Shown: piece by piece, positions 12,319-27,400 of the stretch
Position numbering within the stretch: position 1 is the first letter of the stretch
Layout: each line of letters starts with the position of its first letter
Origin: Babylonia areolata
Lineage: Eukaryota; Mollusca; Gastropoda; Neogastropoda; Buccinidae
Assembly (NCBI RefSeq): GCF_041734735.1
Contig: NC_134876.1
Location: 82,443,674-82,507,673, forward strand
Length of the DNA: 64,000 nt
Direction: 5' to 3'
Notes under the pieces: generated by a model
The model's database searches: none
What the model was told of the DNA's origin: nothing
The model's input: only the letters and a program-made list of their open reading frames with translations
Translations under genes and position numbers: made by a program

Positions 12319-14890
12319 TGTGTGTGTGTGTGTGTGCGTGTGTGCATGCGTGTGCATGTGTGTGTCTGTGCAGAATATACAGACAATAGTCCTTTTGAGG
12401 AAGTAGCTGTGTTTGTTCCAAAGTACCTATTTGCTAGCTGAATGGGTAGCATGAGCAGCATTGACTTGAAGTTGTGTACCTTGTGTATGGAGAGTTACTT
12501 CTCTTTGTTTAATCATTTAATCTCCTAGCCTCATTATTCTTTCATGTCAAGTCAAATAACCACCGAGGCAACCATGTATTTGTTCTGTATTGTCCGTATA
12601 TTCTGTTTAGCATATTCAGGATTAAAAGGATTAATGAAAAAGACTAAGCTGTAAACGGTTTCCCACTGACTGGAGAAACCATTGATAATACAGATCTCAC
12701 TTTGCTGTTGGCCCAAATGTAAACTTATGTCAATCTGTGATATAAGCCGAGTGTCGGGCGCAATAGCCGAGTGTTTAAAGCGTTGGACTTTCAATCTGAG
12801 GGTCCCTGGTTGGAATCTCAGTAACGGCGCCTGATGGAGATTTTTCCGATCTCCCAGATCAACATATGTGCAGACCTGCTTGTGCCTGAACCCCTACTTC
12901 GTGTGTATACGCTAGCAGAAGATCAAATACGCACCCAGAAGATCCTCTAATCCATGTCAGTGTTTAGTGGGTTATGGAAACAAGAACATACCCAGCATGC
13001 AAACCCCCGAAAACGGAGTATGGCTGCCTACATGGCGGGGTAATAGCGGTCATGCGCGTACAAGCCCATACGAGTGAACGTGGGAGCCACAGCCCACGAA
13101 CGAAGTAGAGGAAGAAGAAACTAACAGTTATCCGGATTCAGTTTGTGCATGGTATGCCGAACATGGACTGGTCATTAATCACCCACTCACTCAATCAATC
13201 AGCCAATTGAACAATCATTTAGGCAACCAAATAACCAGTTAATCAATCAACATATGTGAGTTTTTGTTACTGAATGTCCATGTTCCAGACACGCCTCCAA
13301 GATGATAGGCGCAGTGCTGGACTACAAATCCTTGATAGACAGGTGAGGAAATGGACAGGTGAGCTGAGTGACAGCTGAGTTAAAGGGTCAATGATGGGCG
13401 GGTGCATCGGGGTTGTCAGTTACCTGTCACACTCATAACAATGGCAGCTCTAACTTAAAAAGATAACAAGGACGACGGTGACGATGATGACGAGGATGAT
13501 GACGGCGACACCACCAGCACCAAACTACCACCATCACCACCATCAAACCACCACCACCGAAACACGGCCATCACCACCACCACAATTACCAACACCACCA
13601 AAAATATGATAATCATGCTGCTGATGATGCCAAAGAATCAACGAATATGTGCACTGTAGGAGTGATGATAAGATGAACATTAATTTTGTATTCTTCAATA
13701 TCGGAAGCCAAGAGACTTTCTCTCCGTCATTCGTACGGACTACAGGCCTGTGCTGTCATCTGAACGCAAATGCCCTACCAGCTGTTACTTGTGGCAGACA
13801 TGAGAATTTTGTTTTGGACAGCTGCTTACTAGAGGAACCGGGGGACAGAAGGGAGGATGAGGGTGAATGAGAGAACATAGGCTTAATTAAAAATTTGTTA
13901 TAGTTACAGTTTGAGCTTTTTATTGTTACACCTTTATTGTCCTTTTCTTGTTTTGTAATAAGGTTTTGTTTAATACCAGTCAGCGTGGAGAAACATGAAT
14001 CTGAAAAAAACACAGACGCATTGGCGAAGTGGTTAGCGTCGCGTGCTGGTGAAGCACGCGTGTTATCGCCCCTCGGAGGCAGAATGTTTTCGCCCCTTGT
14101 CCAGTTTAAACCAGGAGTTGCATGTGCTATAGGCTCGATAGGAAGACTGGAACCACACAGAAAAAAAGACGCCCATGTTGCTTGAATTTCTCGATCTAAC
14201 ACTGCAGGTGTTTGTGTCACTCGCACCTGGTTGACGCAGATATACAGTAAGAAAGGAAGCGAAGGAAACAGCCTTACCACGTAGTTCCAAACCTGAATGG
14301 ACCCCCAAAGCACCACCACCACCACCACCACCACCACCACCACCATCATCACCACCACCACCACCATCAACATCATCATTCATCAACGATTGAAAAAAAA
14401 TTGTAGCCGTTCATGCACTGCACAGGTGATAATTTCATGCTTGTGGCGGATACCTGCCAAAGTCATCAGTGTCGGGAGGTTCTTTGGGGACTGTCGCTGG
14501 AGGGATGTGGTGGCACTCCAAACCCCCGGGGAGACGCTCACTCAGTCTGGCTCCGCGAGTAAGCTATCATTGTCATCAAAAGGCTACCGGGGTATAGAAG
14601 CTGGTGCCCTGCGTGCGTTGATCAGAAATAGGTACTGCTGAACACCACTAATGTCACTCATCAGCAGTGCAGGGGTATCCTCTGGTGGTTTGGCCTTCTG
14701 GCTGTCAGTGGAAAATGCTAGCACCGGGACTGCGGCAGACGACCCTGGGTGTGGCTGGGTATGGAGAACCAGGAATGAGGGGCATGTGGATAACGCCACT
14801 GGCACTGATGTCAGGAAAACGAAAAGCAAAGAATACACACAGTCACAGACACACAGACACAGACACGCTCACGCACGCACGCACGCACGC

Positions 14891-14969
<79 letters not shown>

Positions 14970-15555
14970 TGATCGGCACGTTTTTAACACAGGCTATGTG
15001 TCGCATCATTCTCTCAGTGGCACGATCCCCGTGGACACGTTGAAGGACTCGCGGCCCCTGTGCATGCAGCAGAGCTACAACATCTTCTCCAGCTACAGGA
15101 GACCCGGCATCCCCTCTGACCAGCTGATCACCAGCCTGGGAACACAGAGACCGGCCTTCATCGTTGTGGCTTGTAGGGAGCAGGTAATGAGAACAACAGA
15201 ATCAAACACAACCATACCAGAACATCTACAATCATTGTTCTTCGTTCGTGGGCTGCGACTCCCACGTTCACTCGTATGTACACGAATGGGCTTGAACGTG
15301 TATGACCGTTTTTACCCCGCCATGTAGGAAGCTACACTCCGTTTTCGGGTGTGTGCATGCTGGGTATATTCTTGTTTCCATAACCCACCGAACGCTGACA
15401 TGGATTTTAGGATCTTTTAACGTGCGTATTTGATCTTCTTTTGCGTATACACACGAAGGCGGTTCAGAAACAAGCATGTCTGCGATTATATCAACAACCA
15501 TCTGCCTGAAGGTCTAGTCATCAGCCCCATCCACATGTAATATGCGGCTTCTGTT

Positions 15556-15603
<48 letters not shown>

Positions 15604-15612
15604 TGCGTGCGT

Positions 15613-15653
<41 letters not shown>

Positions 15654-16888
15654 TATGCACAAGTTTTTATCTTGATATGCACTTGTATGTATCCTAATTT
15701 TTACTGTAACTGTGTTTTGTGTGTGATTTTTTATTTATGTTCGTACCTTGTTATGTACTACCCCCACCCCCACGCTCCCGCCAATATTCCTTGTGACCCC
15801 GGTACACTTTGTAATAAAGACATATTCTATTCTATTCTATATATTGATCCTATACTCTCCAGGCGCTGTTACCGAGATTCGAACCCGGGACCCTCAGATT
15901 GAAAGTCCAGCGCTTTAACCACAATGCTATTGCACCCGTCATCTACAATCCAATTACAGGAGGTTGGCCAGACAGTTTTAGCGGGGCACAATGCACTTTT
16001 TTTAATCGTTTATTTATCAGTTTTTGTTAATTTAATTATTTTTTCATCAGTTATCTACTTAAATGGTTGGTAGCCTATCTGGTATAAGGGCTGGCTTGCT
16101 GAATGGTTAATTGATTATATGCTACTCATTATTGTGTACACGTGTTTATTGATTGCTTGTGTGATTATCTGACTGGGCTTGTTGACTGACTGACTGACTG
16201 ACTGACTGACAAGTTGATTGGGGTTAAGTAAACGATCGAGTGACCAGTGGATTACACCCAGTGTGCCGTGTTGCAGTTTTACAGAGTGGACGTGGAGCAG
16301 GACGGCGTGACGCTCAGTGAGGGAGAGCTGTTCTCACAGCTGTGCAAAGTGGTGTCAGCAGCAGATCGCCACGCGGCCGGGTCACCTCCGGTGGGGGTCC
16401 TCACGGCGGTCGACCGGTCAGCGTGGGCTGAAGCCAGGGAAAGACTGATCGCTGGTCGGTATCGGTGGCCTGCTGTAGTTAGGCTGTTTTTGATAGGACT
16501 TCTAGCGTCTTCTGTTGTTTTATTGATATGAATCTACTCATGTAGGTTTCTTTATTATTTCTTTTCCTATTTTTCTTTCTGGTGATCTTATCAGTAAGCG
16601 TGAATACGGTTTCCTGTATTTTTCAGTTTTAAAGTGCATATGTTTTTGATTTAATCATCATCGTTTTGGTGGTGGCAGTGGCGTTGGTGATCATGATAAT
16701 GGTGATGACAGAATAGAACAGAATAGAATCTGTTTTTATTACCAAGTGTACCGGGGTCTTTAAGAATATTGGGAGATATTACAACAAAGGTAAAACATGA
16801 ATCGAAAATCATATATACACAGTAGGATTTTGTGACACACCTGCAAATGCATAACTGTGCAAGCACATGTGCCCGCTATCACACACAT

Positions 16889-16936
<48 letters not shown>

Positions 16937-19008
16937 TCACACATACATGCATGCACACACACTCACTTACTCATTCACCCAAAGCATGTAAACGCGCGTT
17001 CTCATTCTAATATTATACGCTACACATTACATACGGACGGGGTTGATGACAATAAAATGGCTGCTGATTGCACTCATCTTTTTTTACACTGCACAGTTCT
17101 ATTTTATACACCTTGGGCTGGTTCGAGAGACTACTTTGGGAAAGAAACTGTAGGCGAAGCGATTGAATTTGGTCCTAAAAACTGACGATCCGAGGGAGCA
17201 TCTCAAAAATCCTCAAAGCTGGATGGGATTCATCCTAATTGAAATCGCTTTTCTGAATAGTCGCGTATGGTATATAACATTAAGACCCGATCCGATAACC
17301 TGGTGGCAGTTTTTACAATTTTGTTTTAGAGCTGTGATTTCGGGATTAGAAATATTTCCATAACAATCAGTAATAGCGATGATTAATGCAATATAAAGCT
17401 CTGTGAAAGTGTACCACGATTTTTAAGGCGCCGTAGAAAGTATAGGTGCTATTGTGCTTTCTCGACAATTTTTTTTTCCGTATTTTTCTCCCATTCAGAT
17501 TATTAGAAAGATCAGTCCGAGAGTGGTTTTTTTTTTTTTTTTTTTTTTTGTTGCTGCCCCATCATCTGCACCATTTCAGTGGCATTACTCACACGCCGCT
17601 CATTTAGATTCCCCCATACACGACCACACCCGGGTTCGTCTGTCACAGTTCCATCGACAGCAGTCCGCAGGGACCCATCGATGTTAAGTCGGCAGGAGCC
17701 CACACACTAGAGGAGACCCTGCACTGCTGCTGAGTCACTTCGGTGGTGTTCAGTGGTGCCTGTTCTGATTCAACGTACTTAGGACACCACCTACTAAGCC
17801 CCCTACTAACGACAATAATAGCTTAGTCGGAGAGCCAGACTGAGTGAGCGTCCCTCCCAGAGTGGAGACCGCCTCCACGTCCCTCAAACAACAGCCCCCC
17901 ATGAATCTGCCGACACTGAAGACATTGACAGAAGTGGAGGGGCATCGAAACTGAGGTCATCATGAGAGCAGGGCATGAAAGGCCACAGACTTTGAGACTG
18001 TTTCGTTTATATTGATGATGATGAAGGAGGAGGAGGATGGCGATGAGGTTGTTGCTATGGAGGTCCATTTTGGTTTGGGACTGCGTGACAAGGCTGAACT
18101 CTACGCTTCCTGTCATAATGATATGCCTGCGTTAACCAGGCCCGAGAGATACAGACACTTGCAGTGTTCGTCAGACGCATCCTTGAAGTGGATGACACTG
18201 GACTGTGTGGTCCCAGTCTCCCCATTAAAGCTCTCAGCACACTCAACTCTGGGTAGGAGCCGGCCAGGGGCCGAAAAACCCACTTCTGCTGGGATTCGAG
18301 CCCGCGTCCTCCCAGCCGTCAGTCCGTGACGCTAACCACTTCGCCACAGCGGCTGGTCAGTCTGAGAAATTTAATTTCACTGATCTCAACTTGGTTTTTA
18401 TGACAAAAGGTTTGAGGCCAGACGTGGTCTTACTTAAGTCTAAAATCAGTTCTTTTATTTTTGATCTGTTGAGTTCTAAGTTTTTTAGGTTTTTTTTAAT
18501 CACACTGACAAATTTCAGGATTTCTTCCTTGATATGATAGTAGAATGCTGCTGCTGCTGCTGATAATGTTGATGAGTTATGAACAAGATGGAAGGGAGAA
18601 GGAGGATCAAAATAAGAAGAAAATATGAGATGGATGGCAATGTCGTGATGGGCAATGATGAACACAACATGAAGTATGCAGCCAACCGGTGTTCACGTTT
18701 ACTCTTTTCATCACACCAGAGCCAGGGAACCTTCAGAACCTGGAAGCTCTGGAGAACTGCCTGGTGGTGGTGTGCCTGGACAAACCCTCCAGAGGGTCAG
18801 TCTCCTCCAGGTCCTCTTCTGGGGCACCGGATGGTGAGGGTGAACACAGGGAAGTCGTCAGTCAGGCCTATTACGGGATCCACGGGGACGGCACAGCTTT
18901 TAACTCGTGCAATCGTTGGTTTGACAAAACTGTGCAGGTCCGTTTCGTTGTTTTCATGTCCTTTTCCCAAAACACTGTGTCTGCCTTTGTCTGTCTGTGT
19001 GTTTGTTC

Positions 19009-19069
<61 letters not shown>

Positions 19070-19325
19070 CGCGAGCGAGCGTGCATGTGCTTTTTTGTTA
19101 TTTCGTCAAACGTCTTTTCATTACACATTAGGCGAGGATAAGAAAGAGCCAATCCACAAGGGATGAAAAATATGTTCTACGTGCTTGTGTAGCGGGGTTT
19201 ACTGCATGTGCAAAAGGTTTACTGGATCTGACCGTGTTGGTGCGCATGCGAATTCCTGGAGCTGGTGGTGAAGGGATGCAGATGTTTTCGTTTTTCTGTC
19301 AGCCATACAGCACATGTGTAAAAAG

Positions 19326-19371
<46 letters not shown>

Positions 19372-19932
19372 ATGTTTATAGTACTGTGTACAGTAGACCC
19401 TATGTAGGGTGGGGACTGGATGTGAACAAGCACAGCAGTGTTCAATTATCCTCGTAAATAATGTTTGTCTTGCTCTGTCTGTATGCGTCTGGCTGCCTTT
19501 CTGTAGCTGTCCAATGTTTCAAACCAGGAGTTTGTCTTCGGGGACTGTGTTGACTGGAAAAAGCAGTGGCGGTAAAGGCCAAGACCGAAGAGATGTTATG
19601 AGTATTAGTCATTAAAGAAAGCCCTACTTTTGTCCTTGGCAGATGCTGGTGTCGGAGGACGGAATGCAGGCAATAAACGCTGAGCACTCTGTGGCAGAAG
19701 CTGGTGCCGTGGCGGCTTTCCTCGTACACATGCAGGATTACTGGTAAGATACCATGGCATGGCAGTAGGGTTGACACCCTGTGGAAACTGCTATCAGAGA
19801 GAGGGTCAATGAGGGAGAGGGAGAAAGAGGGGGAGAGAGAGAGATAGGAACAAAGACAAGAACAAGATCAAGATGTCAAGCTACAAGATCAAGATGTACC
19901 TAAAAATGCAAACCGAAAAGATAACCAAAGAA

Positions 19933-19975
<43 letters not shown>

Positions 19976-22900
19976 AAACAAAAACAAGAGTGATATATAG
20001 TTATTTAGGCCATCGGCTCTTAGACGCGGGTTGTTACAGGATCAAAATGTACGGGGAAAAACCCGAAAAGGAAACCAGAGAGAGAGAGAGAGAGAGGCGG
20101 GGAAAGATAGATGACATAGCAAAGAGAAACAAATCAAGAGGATCAGAAGCAGAGAAAGAGAGACGGAAAGACAGACCCAGACACATAGAGAAGGGCGGAG
20201 AGACAGACAGTGATGGAGGCAGACAGATGAGGGTGTAAGATGTAAGGAAGATGTTAATTCATGAAACAGTTATGCATGCATTCCACGACTCGCATTCCCA
20301 TCAACAGCCTCAGTTCTCACCCGACATGTGAGCGGAACGAAGGACAGGATCCACGCTGTCTGGCAGAACCAGTGTGGCTGAAATGGACCACGACCTCTGG
20401 GATAGACGCTGACATTGCACGTGCTAAAGAGGATGTGGACAGGTGAAAGTAGAGAGAGAGAGAGAAAGAGAGAGAGGACGCAGGATAGTTTTATTGTCAA
20501 GCCATTTGCCCATACAATGGAGTGAGCATAGTGTTAAAATAATATGAATATATACATCGACATGAAATAACATTTACATATTTTGTCTAATTCTTAATGC
20601 TCTGAATACAAAAAAAGCGACAGATTACAAATAATTCTTTCGTTTACAATGGCAAATATAAGTGAAAGTTTAAACATGGATGGTTGTCTGTAGAACTTTT
20701 CTTGTATTAGCTCCTTCCGGATAGTTTTGTATTTATATCACATCAGCTAAAAGTGAAGTTCTGTTTCTAGGATATTGACACAAAAAGGACAGTTTACATT
20801 TCTGTTCACATCACGTTTGTACTGTAAAAAATGACAATTCAGTGGAGATTCTAATCCCGAATCTCGAGAAAACGCTACCAATTTTGATGTTTGCAATTTG
20901 AAGTAAATGACAACTTGGTAAAAAAAAAAAGAAATGCTTATAGGAGGCGTAGACATCATAGAATGTATGTGACTCTAAACTAGCATGCCAATCTTGTTTG
21001 AAACAGTCGATAAATCTGTTTGAAAACAGTTAGAAACATTTCCGAGTTACCACCCTCCTGAGATTACAAACTTCTCCAAAACCAAATTTTTATTAAAGAT
21101 TTCTAACTTCACATGCCCGAGTAACACAATTCTGGTTCTGCAGGTTCAGAAGCATATCATAAGCTTTCTTTGGATATCTACTGTTTTCCATCTGTACAAT
21201 TCGAAACCAGAATTTCACACATTTCACATGTGTTGCAATATATAAAGGGAATCTTCCCGTTTCCCCGTATATTTTTATTTGTATTTCTTTTAAGTGTATT
21301 GGAGATTTATTATTTACGCCCATGAATCATTTCAGAGCAAACAAGTGAACTATTTCTATTTGGTCTTGGTTTTGTGCCAGTCTCCAGATTTCAGCTCCAT
21401 GGGTCAAGATTGGCTGTATTTGGCAATCAAAGAGCTTTAAAAAAGATAGTTGGCGAATGCTCACCAGTCGACCACAACATCGTAATAATTGCTATAGTTC
21501 CTTTTTTGGCCCTTTCTGCAAGGTCAGACATAGTGTGTGCAAAATTCAATTTTGTTGACAAAAAGATACCAAGGTATTTGTACATATTTACAATTTTCAG
21601 CTCATTTCCGTCAAAAAACATTTTTCTCTCAAGGCATGATAACCACAATTACGGAAAATAACAACATTGGATTTATCCATATTTACAATAAGATCAAGTC
21701 TTTTAGCTGTGTCAGACGGAATATTTAACTTTGTCTTGAGACCAATTATAGTGTCAGGTATTAGCACAATGTCATCAGAAAATAACAGAATCGGAAATTG
21801 TATCAAATCTGGTGTTAATTGAACACCATGACTACCAAACTCAAATATATCCTTTGTTAACTCATGTATAAACAAAGAAAATAAAACTGGTGAACACATT
21901 TCTCCTTGTTTCATGCCTCGTGGACACAGAAAAGCATCTGTTAAATCACCACCAACCCGTACTCTTGCTTTTACAACAGAATACATTGACTTTAAAACAT
22001 TCAGTATCTTACCATGCAGCCCATTTTTACACAAGACGACCCATAACCTTCCTCTACATACAGTGTCAAATGCTTTGCGAAAATCTACAAATGCTACATA
22101 CAGTTTTCTGTGTCTCACAAGCTGTTTTTGTATCACAGAAAAAAGAGTAAAGATGTGATCTGCTGAACATTAACCATCCCTGAATCCAGCTTGGTCATCA
22201 CCAGTAATATCATTTTCATCAGTCCAGTTTGAAATACGCTTATTCAACACAAAACTGTACAGTTTACTTCAAATGTGAAGAAGCGAGATCCCTCGATAAT
22301 TATCGGGTATACTCATGTCTCCCATTTTGTGAAAAGGCTGAATAACTGACAATGACCATTCGTCAGGAAACAGACCATGATCAAATAGATAGTTATGAAA
22401 TCTGACCAAGAAAGGTAGAATTTGTTCGATGCTATGTTTAAAGGATTCTCCAATGAAACCGTCAGGTCCCGCTGCCTTCCTGGGTTTAAGTGCTGAGCAC
22501 AGCTGATCGAATTTCATCCGCAGTCATCGCCTCATTTAGTGAATCAGAATTGGGAAATGCACCATAGGGTGGATCATCATGTTCTACATCGTGATTAATA
22601 TTGTTACCAACATTACAACCACCACAATGATCGTCACTTATGTTTGGGACATTAAAAACCATTCATTGCTCGTTATTGCCCCATGCGCAGAGGATCGTGG
22701 TCTCACTGAACGAACCGAATCCCAGAACTTTCTTGCATCGTTTGAATTATCCTTGTAAATCACGCAGTTTGTTATCTTTGTGCAGTTTCTTTCTATATTC
22801 TAATAGCTCCTTGTACTGTTTCCTTTTTTTCGCAGTAAGCTTAACCTGTCAGTATCGAGGTGGCATTTACCCAACTGTCGTCGCTGCCGACGCAAAAGTG

Positions 22901-23247
22901 TTCTAATCTGTTTGCATAAAAGATCGAACCATGGTTTCCTCTCTTCACCCCTCAACATGTATTGTTTTCTTCATGCATTCACCAGAATATACGAAACATT
23001 CATTAGATTCAGCAAGTGCTTGATTGAGATCATATTCAATTAAAAACACTGCTTCATCCAAAATAGTCTTCACACAGTCGCTGCGCATCAGGTCATGAAA
23101 AGTTTCATGGTTGTCATCGTCCCATTTGTACCTGGTTGTTGAAAAACGTTTTATAGTTGAAGCTTTGCTCATGATGTGCAACATTTTCATCTAGAACAAT
23201 ATGCATTTCAAAAGAAGCACGTCTTGTTTCAACCATGGGCACAATGT

Positions 23248-23307
<60 letters not shown>

Positions 23308-24392
23308 TTTTCGCCAACATTATCATCACCGTTGTTCTCACGGTTTTTTGTTGTATTTTTTATATCTAATTCCTACTGCTCTCCGTCCTCCTCAACTTCC
23401 TCCTCCTCCCTCGTTCTCCTTTCTTGTGCTTATGCTTCTCCAGTTTCCCGTTTCGTACCCCTGCTTCTCCCAGTTCTCCTTCATCTTTGCTAGTGCCATA
23501 CCAGTCTTTTGTTATGTATTTCTGTGTACCCACCCACCCACCTGTCCATACATTACTAGCTTGCTGGCTGTCCACTCCTTTCCCCCATTACATATCAATG
23601 TTTTACACAGGCCTAGTGTAGGATTTCAAGGCCTGATCGGGGCGTTGGATTTATGCAAAGATTAGGCACCTGTCTTTTTTGTTTTAGCAGATCTGGCGCG
23701 CGTAGCGTATATGGATCACGCTTTAACATTTCCTTGACACTGAAACTGATCTGGTTGTCCTGGGACGGTTTACGTATATAAACGTGCAAAGCGAATGTAA
23801 TTCAACCCAATCCTTACACACATATACCCAGAGCCAAACTTTGGCTCTTTCGCTCATCATCCTGTATGTCAAAGCCTGCACTTAGATATGCTGAAAAATT
23901 GCTGTGATCAACGTGGTAACTATTAAGACACTGAACTGGAAATGTGTGTTTTCAGGAACGTTGAAAATGTGGACATCTGCTACTATCGTTTTGAGGAGTT
24001 TGGAACCAAATTTCCCAAGAGTCAAGGGTTCAGCCCTAATGTTTTTGTGCAGCTGGCACTCCAATTGACCTACTACAGGTAAATTATCAGGATTATGAGA
24101 ACAGATAAGTACTGGTTAAATTATCAGTCAGGGGGATAACAGATCAGTACTGGCTTGGACTGACGTGCGATTTTTAATAGCTGGAAGGAGGATGACGGAG
24201 TGATAGACAGGCACTGACACAAGTACACACACACACGTGCACGCACGCACTCACAAACACACGCGTGCACATAACTTATACACATAAGAGAGAAAATCGT
24301 TATTTATGACAGGATAGCAGGGGAATGTTTCATTATACACATTGTCAATACACACACACACACACACACACGTACACACACATATAAATATG

Positions 24393-24424
<32 letters not shown>

Positions 24425-27400
24425 GACATATACATATATCACGGGAGGGGTGGTACCTCTAGAGGGGGGGGCTTGTCACGCTCTTCCGGGAGTGGTTCGT
24501 CCTCTATTGGTCCCCACAGGCACCCAGCTCTCACCTATGGGTCCTAGGAGCTGCTAGTATGTGGCAGCGCCCAACCCCGGGCAACGGCTTTGACAGGCTG
24601 GCTAAACTAGGTGAGGGTAGCCGACGGGTCTCAAACCCTCGGTGAGTTAGGGCTTGTCTACCCAAGCATGTGAAGACTGGATCCGGCGGACTCTGCGGAA
24701 GAAACCTTTATGGTTCTACGGAGAGGAAGGCGGTTGCAGCAGAGCACTGTGGAGTGCTGAGGGCAGGATGAGGCACATAGGACATCCTGGTCATCCACTG
24801 CATCCGTTTCCATCTCCAGTCGTCTTGACCTCGTCTTGCCACTGGATACAGACGGTCTCGGACAAGAGAGTGAGATGGACGGTGCGCAACTCCTCCTCAC
24901 TATAAACGAAGTCAACGCGCAAGTCATCAGTCATCCTTCCTCCTATCATTTTCCCCAAGCCCTGTGGCGACAGGCGAGCGACGAAGCGACAGGTGTGGGT
25001 ACACTGGCAGTCGTAGCCGTGGACCTGCACACAGGCGGCTCAGGCCATAGAGTCGTTTTTCACCGACTGGAGCAGCGGTGGAGATCGACAGCCCCCTGAG
25101 GGACTGAGCAGCCCTCTTCAGGACAGCACTGCTCACCTCCATGGCATGAGGAAGGGGCTAGAAAAGGTGCCCAAAACATTGCCTGCTCCACACTACCCTA
25201 GTCAGCATACCGCGGCAGACGGGGACCCTACTCAAGCGGTCGACACACAAAGGAAAGAAAGAAGAAAACAAGAAGCACCCCATTGACCATTGCCACATGG
25301 AACGTGTGTCCACTTCTGGACAGAGGCGACTCAGACAGACCACAGAGACGCACAGCACTCATTGCGAGTGAACTAGCCAGGTACAACATCGACATCGCTG
25401 CCTTAAGTGAGACCAGACTGGCAGAAGAAGGCGAACTCTGTGAGCGAGGCGCAGGCTACACCTTCTTTTGGAGTGGTCGCGGACCTGAAGAGAGACGTGA
25501 GGCTGGAGTTGGCTTTGCAATGAAGACAACCCTCGTTGGCAAGCTGGCTGGCCCCCCGAAAGGAGTGAACGATCGCCTGATGACGATGAAACTCCCTTTA
25601 TGCAACGGGAAGAGGTTTACCACTATTGTCAGCGCCTACGCGCCCACCATGACCAACCCGGATGAGATCAAGGATAAGTTCTACGAGGACCTGAACGCTG
25701 TCATCACCACTGTTCCCAACGCAGACAAGCTCATCATTCTTGGTGACTTTAACGCGAGAGTTGGCTGTGACAGCACCTCCTGGGAAGGCGTGATTGGGAA
25801 GCATGGGGTTGGCAACTGTAACAGCAATGGTCAACTACTTCTCCCGACATGTGCCGAGCACGACCTTCTTATCACAAACACCATCTTCTGCCTCCCTACC
25901 CGTAACAGGACGTCATGGATACATCCTCGCTCTGGGCATTGGCATCTCATCGACTTTGTCATCGTCAGGAAGAGGGACAGGCAGGACGTACGTCACGAGG
26001 GCCATGTGCGGCGCCGAGTGCTGGACAGACAACCGTCTTATCGTCTTCAAACTCAACCTCCGCATCCAGCCCAGGAGACGGCCTCAGGGCATGCAAACAC
26101 CCAAACGCCTGAATGTCAACAAGCTGGAGCTAGGCAACATCAAGCAGAGCTTTGCTGACACCCTGGAGGAACGCCTTGAGTCCACCGTGCTGGACAACCA
26201 GAATGTGGAGGCAGCATGGGGCGCACTGCATGAGACGGTGTACAACACTGCCATGGAGTGCCTGGGGCCTTCTGCCAGGAAGCACAAAGACTGGTTTGAT
26301 GAAAACTGCACTGAGATCAAGCAGCTGCTGGAAGACAAACGCCAAGCCTAAAGAACCCACATTGAAGATCCCAAGTCACAGTCAAAGAAAGACATACTGA
26401 AGAGCGCACGCAGCACCATCCAGCTGAAGCTGCGGCAGATGCAGGATTCCTGGTTGAGCAACAAAGCTGATGAGATCCAGGGCTTTGCAGACAGGAGCGA
26501 CATGAAGAACTTCTATAACGGCCTGAAAGAAGTCTACGGTCCCACCATCACCTGATCTGCTCCACTCCTCGGTGCTGATGGTTCTACCCTAATCACTGAC
26601 AAGGACGGGATCCTTGAGAGATGGGCTGAACACTTTGACAGCGTACTGAACCGCCCTTCCAACATCAATGATGAAGCCATCGACCGACTCCCCCAGGTGC
26701 CAGTCAGTGAGTCGTTGGATGCCATTCCAACTTTGGAGGAGACCCAGAAAGCTATCCGTCTGCTATCCAATGGCAAAGCCCCTGGCTCAGACTCCATTCC
26801 AGCTGAGGTCTACAAAGAAGGTGGCATGGCGCTGACTGAGAAGCTTCATCAGCTGTTCCAGCTCATCTGGCAGCATGAGGCAGTTCCACAGGACTTCAAA
26901 GACGCTTCCATCATACACCTGTACAAGCGCAAAGGAAATTGTCAGGCCTGTGACAACCATCGTGGAATATCCCTGCCGCCCGTCGCAGGCAAGACTCTGC
27001 ATTGGCCAGAGTACTACTCAACCGTCTCACAGCGCACCTTGAGCAAGGTCTCCTACCAGAGAGCCAGTGTGGCTTCCGGAAAGAACGCGGGACTATCGAC
27101 ATGGTGTTTGCTGCCAGGCAGCTCCAGGAGAAGTGTCAGGGACAGAACGCCGACCTTTACTCCACCTATGTCAATCTGACCAAGGCCTTCGATTCTGTTA
27201 GCAGAGATGGCCTTTGGAGAATCATGGCGAAGTACGGATGTCCCAGAAAGTTCATCACCATCATACAGCAACTACACGATGGGATGCTGGCCCGAGTCCA
27301 AGACAACAGAGAGACTTCAGAACCATTCCCTGTCTCCAACGGAGTCAAGCAAGGGTGTGTTCTTGCCCCCACCCTGTTCAGTCTCATGTTTTCAGCCATG

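Noticed and set aside
12770-12830. tRNA gene
   Set aside because: The tRNA-like head belongs to a SINE. Its B box is degenerate, there is no complete cloverleaf, and the SINE body follows directly.
14063-14386. Poly-Gly/Val open frame on the minus strand
   Set aside because: It is the reverse translation of the (CAC)n repeat and a SINE.
17040-17370. LINE C-terminal fragment (CTHLFLHC and following text)
   Set aside because: A plausible zinc-type end, but too short and without supporting motifs to call.
23201-23665. Open frames next to the (GA)n tract
   Set aside because: Low-complexity and CT-rich composition, no family features, and no splice context.
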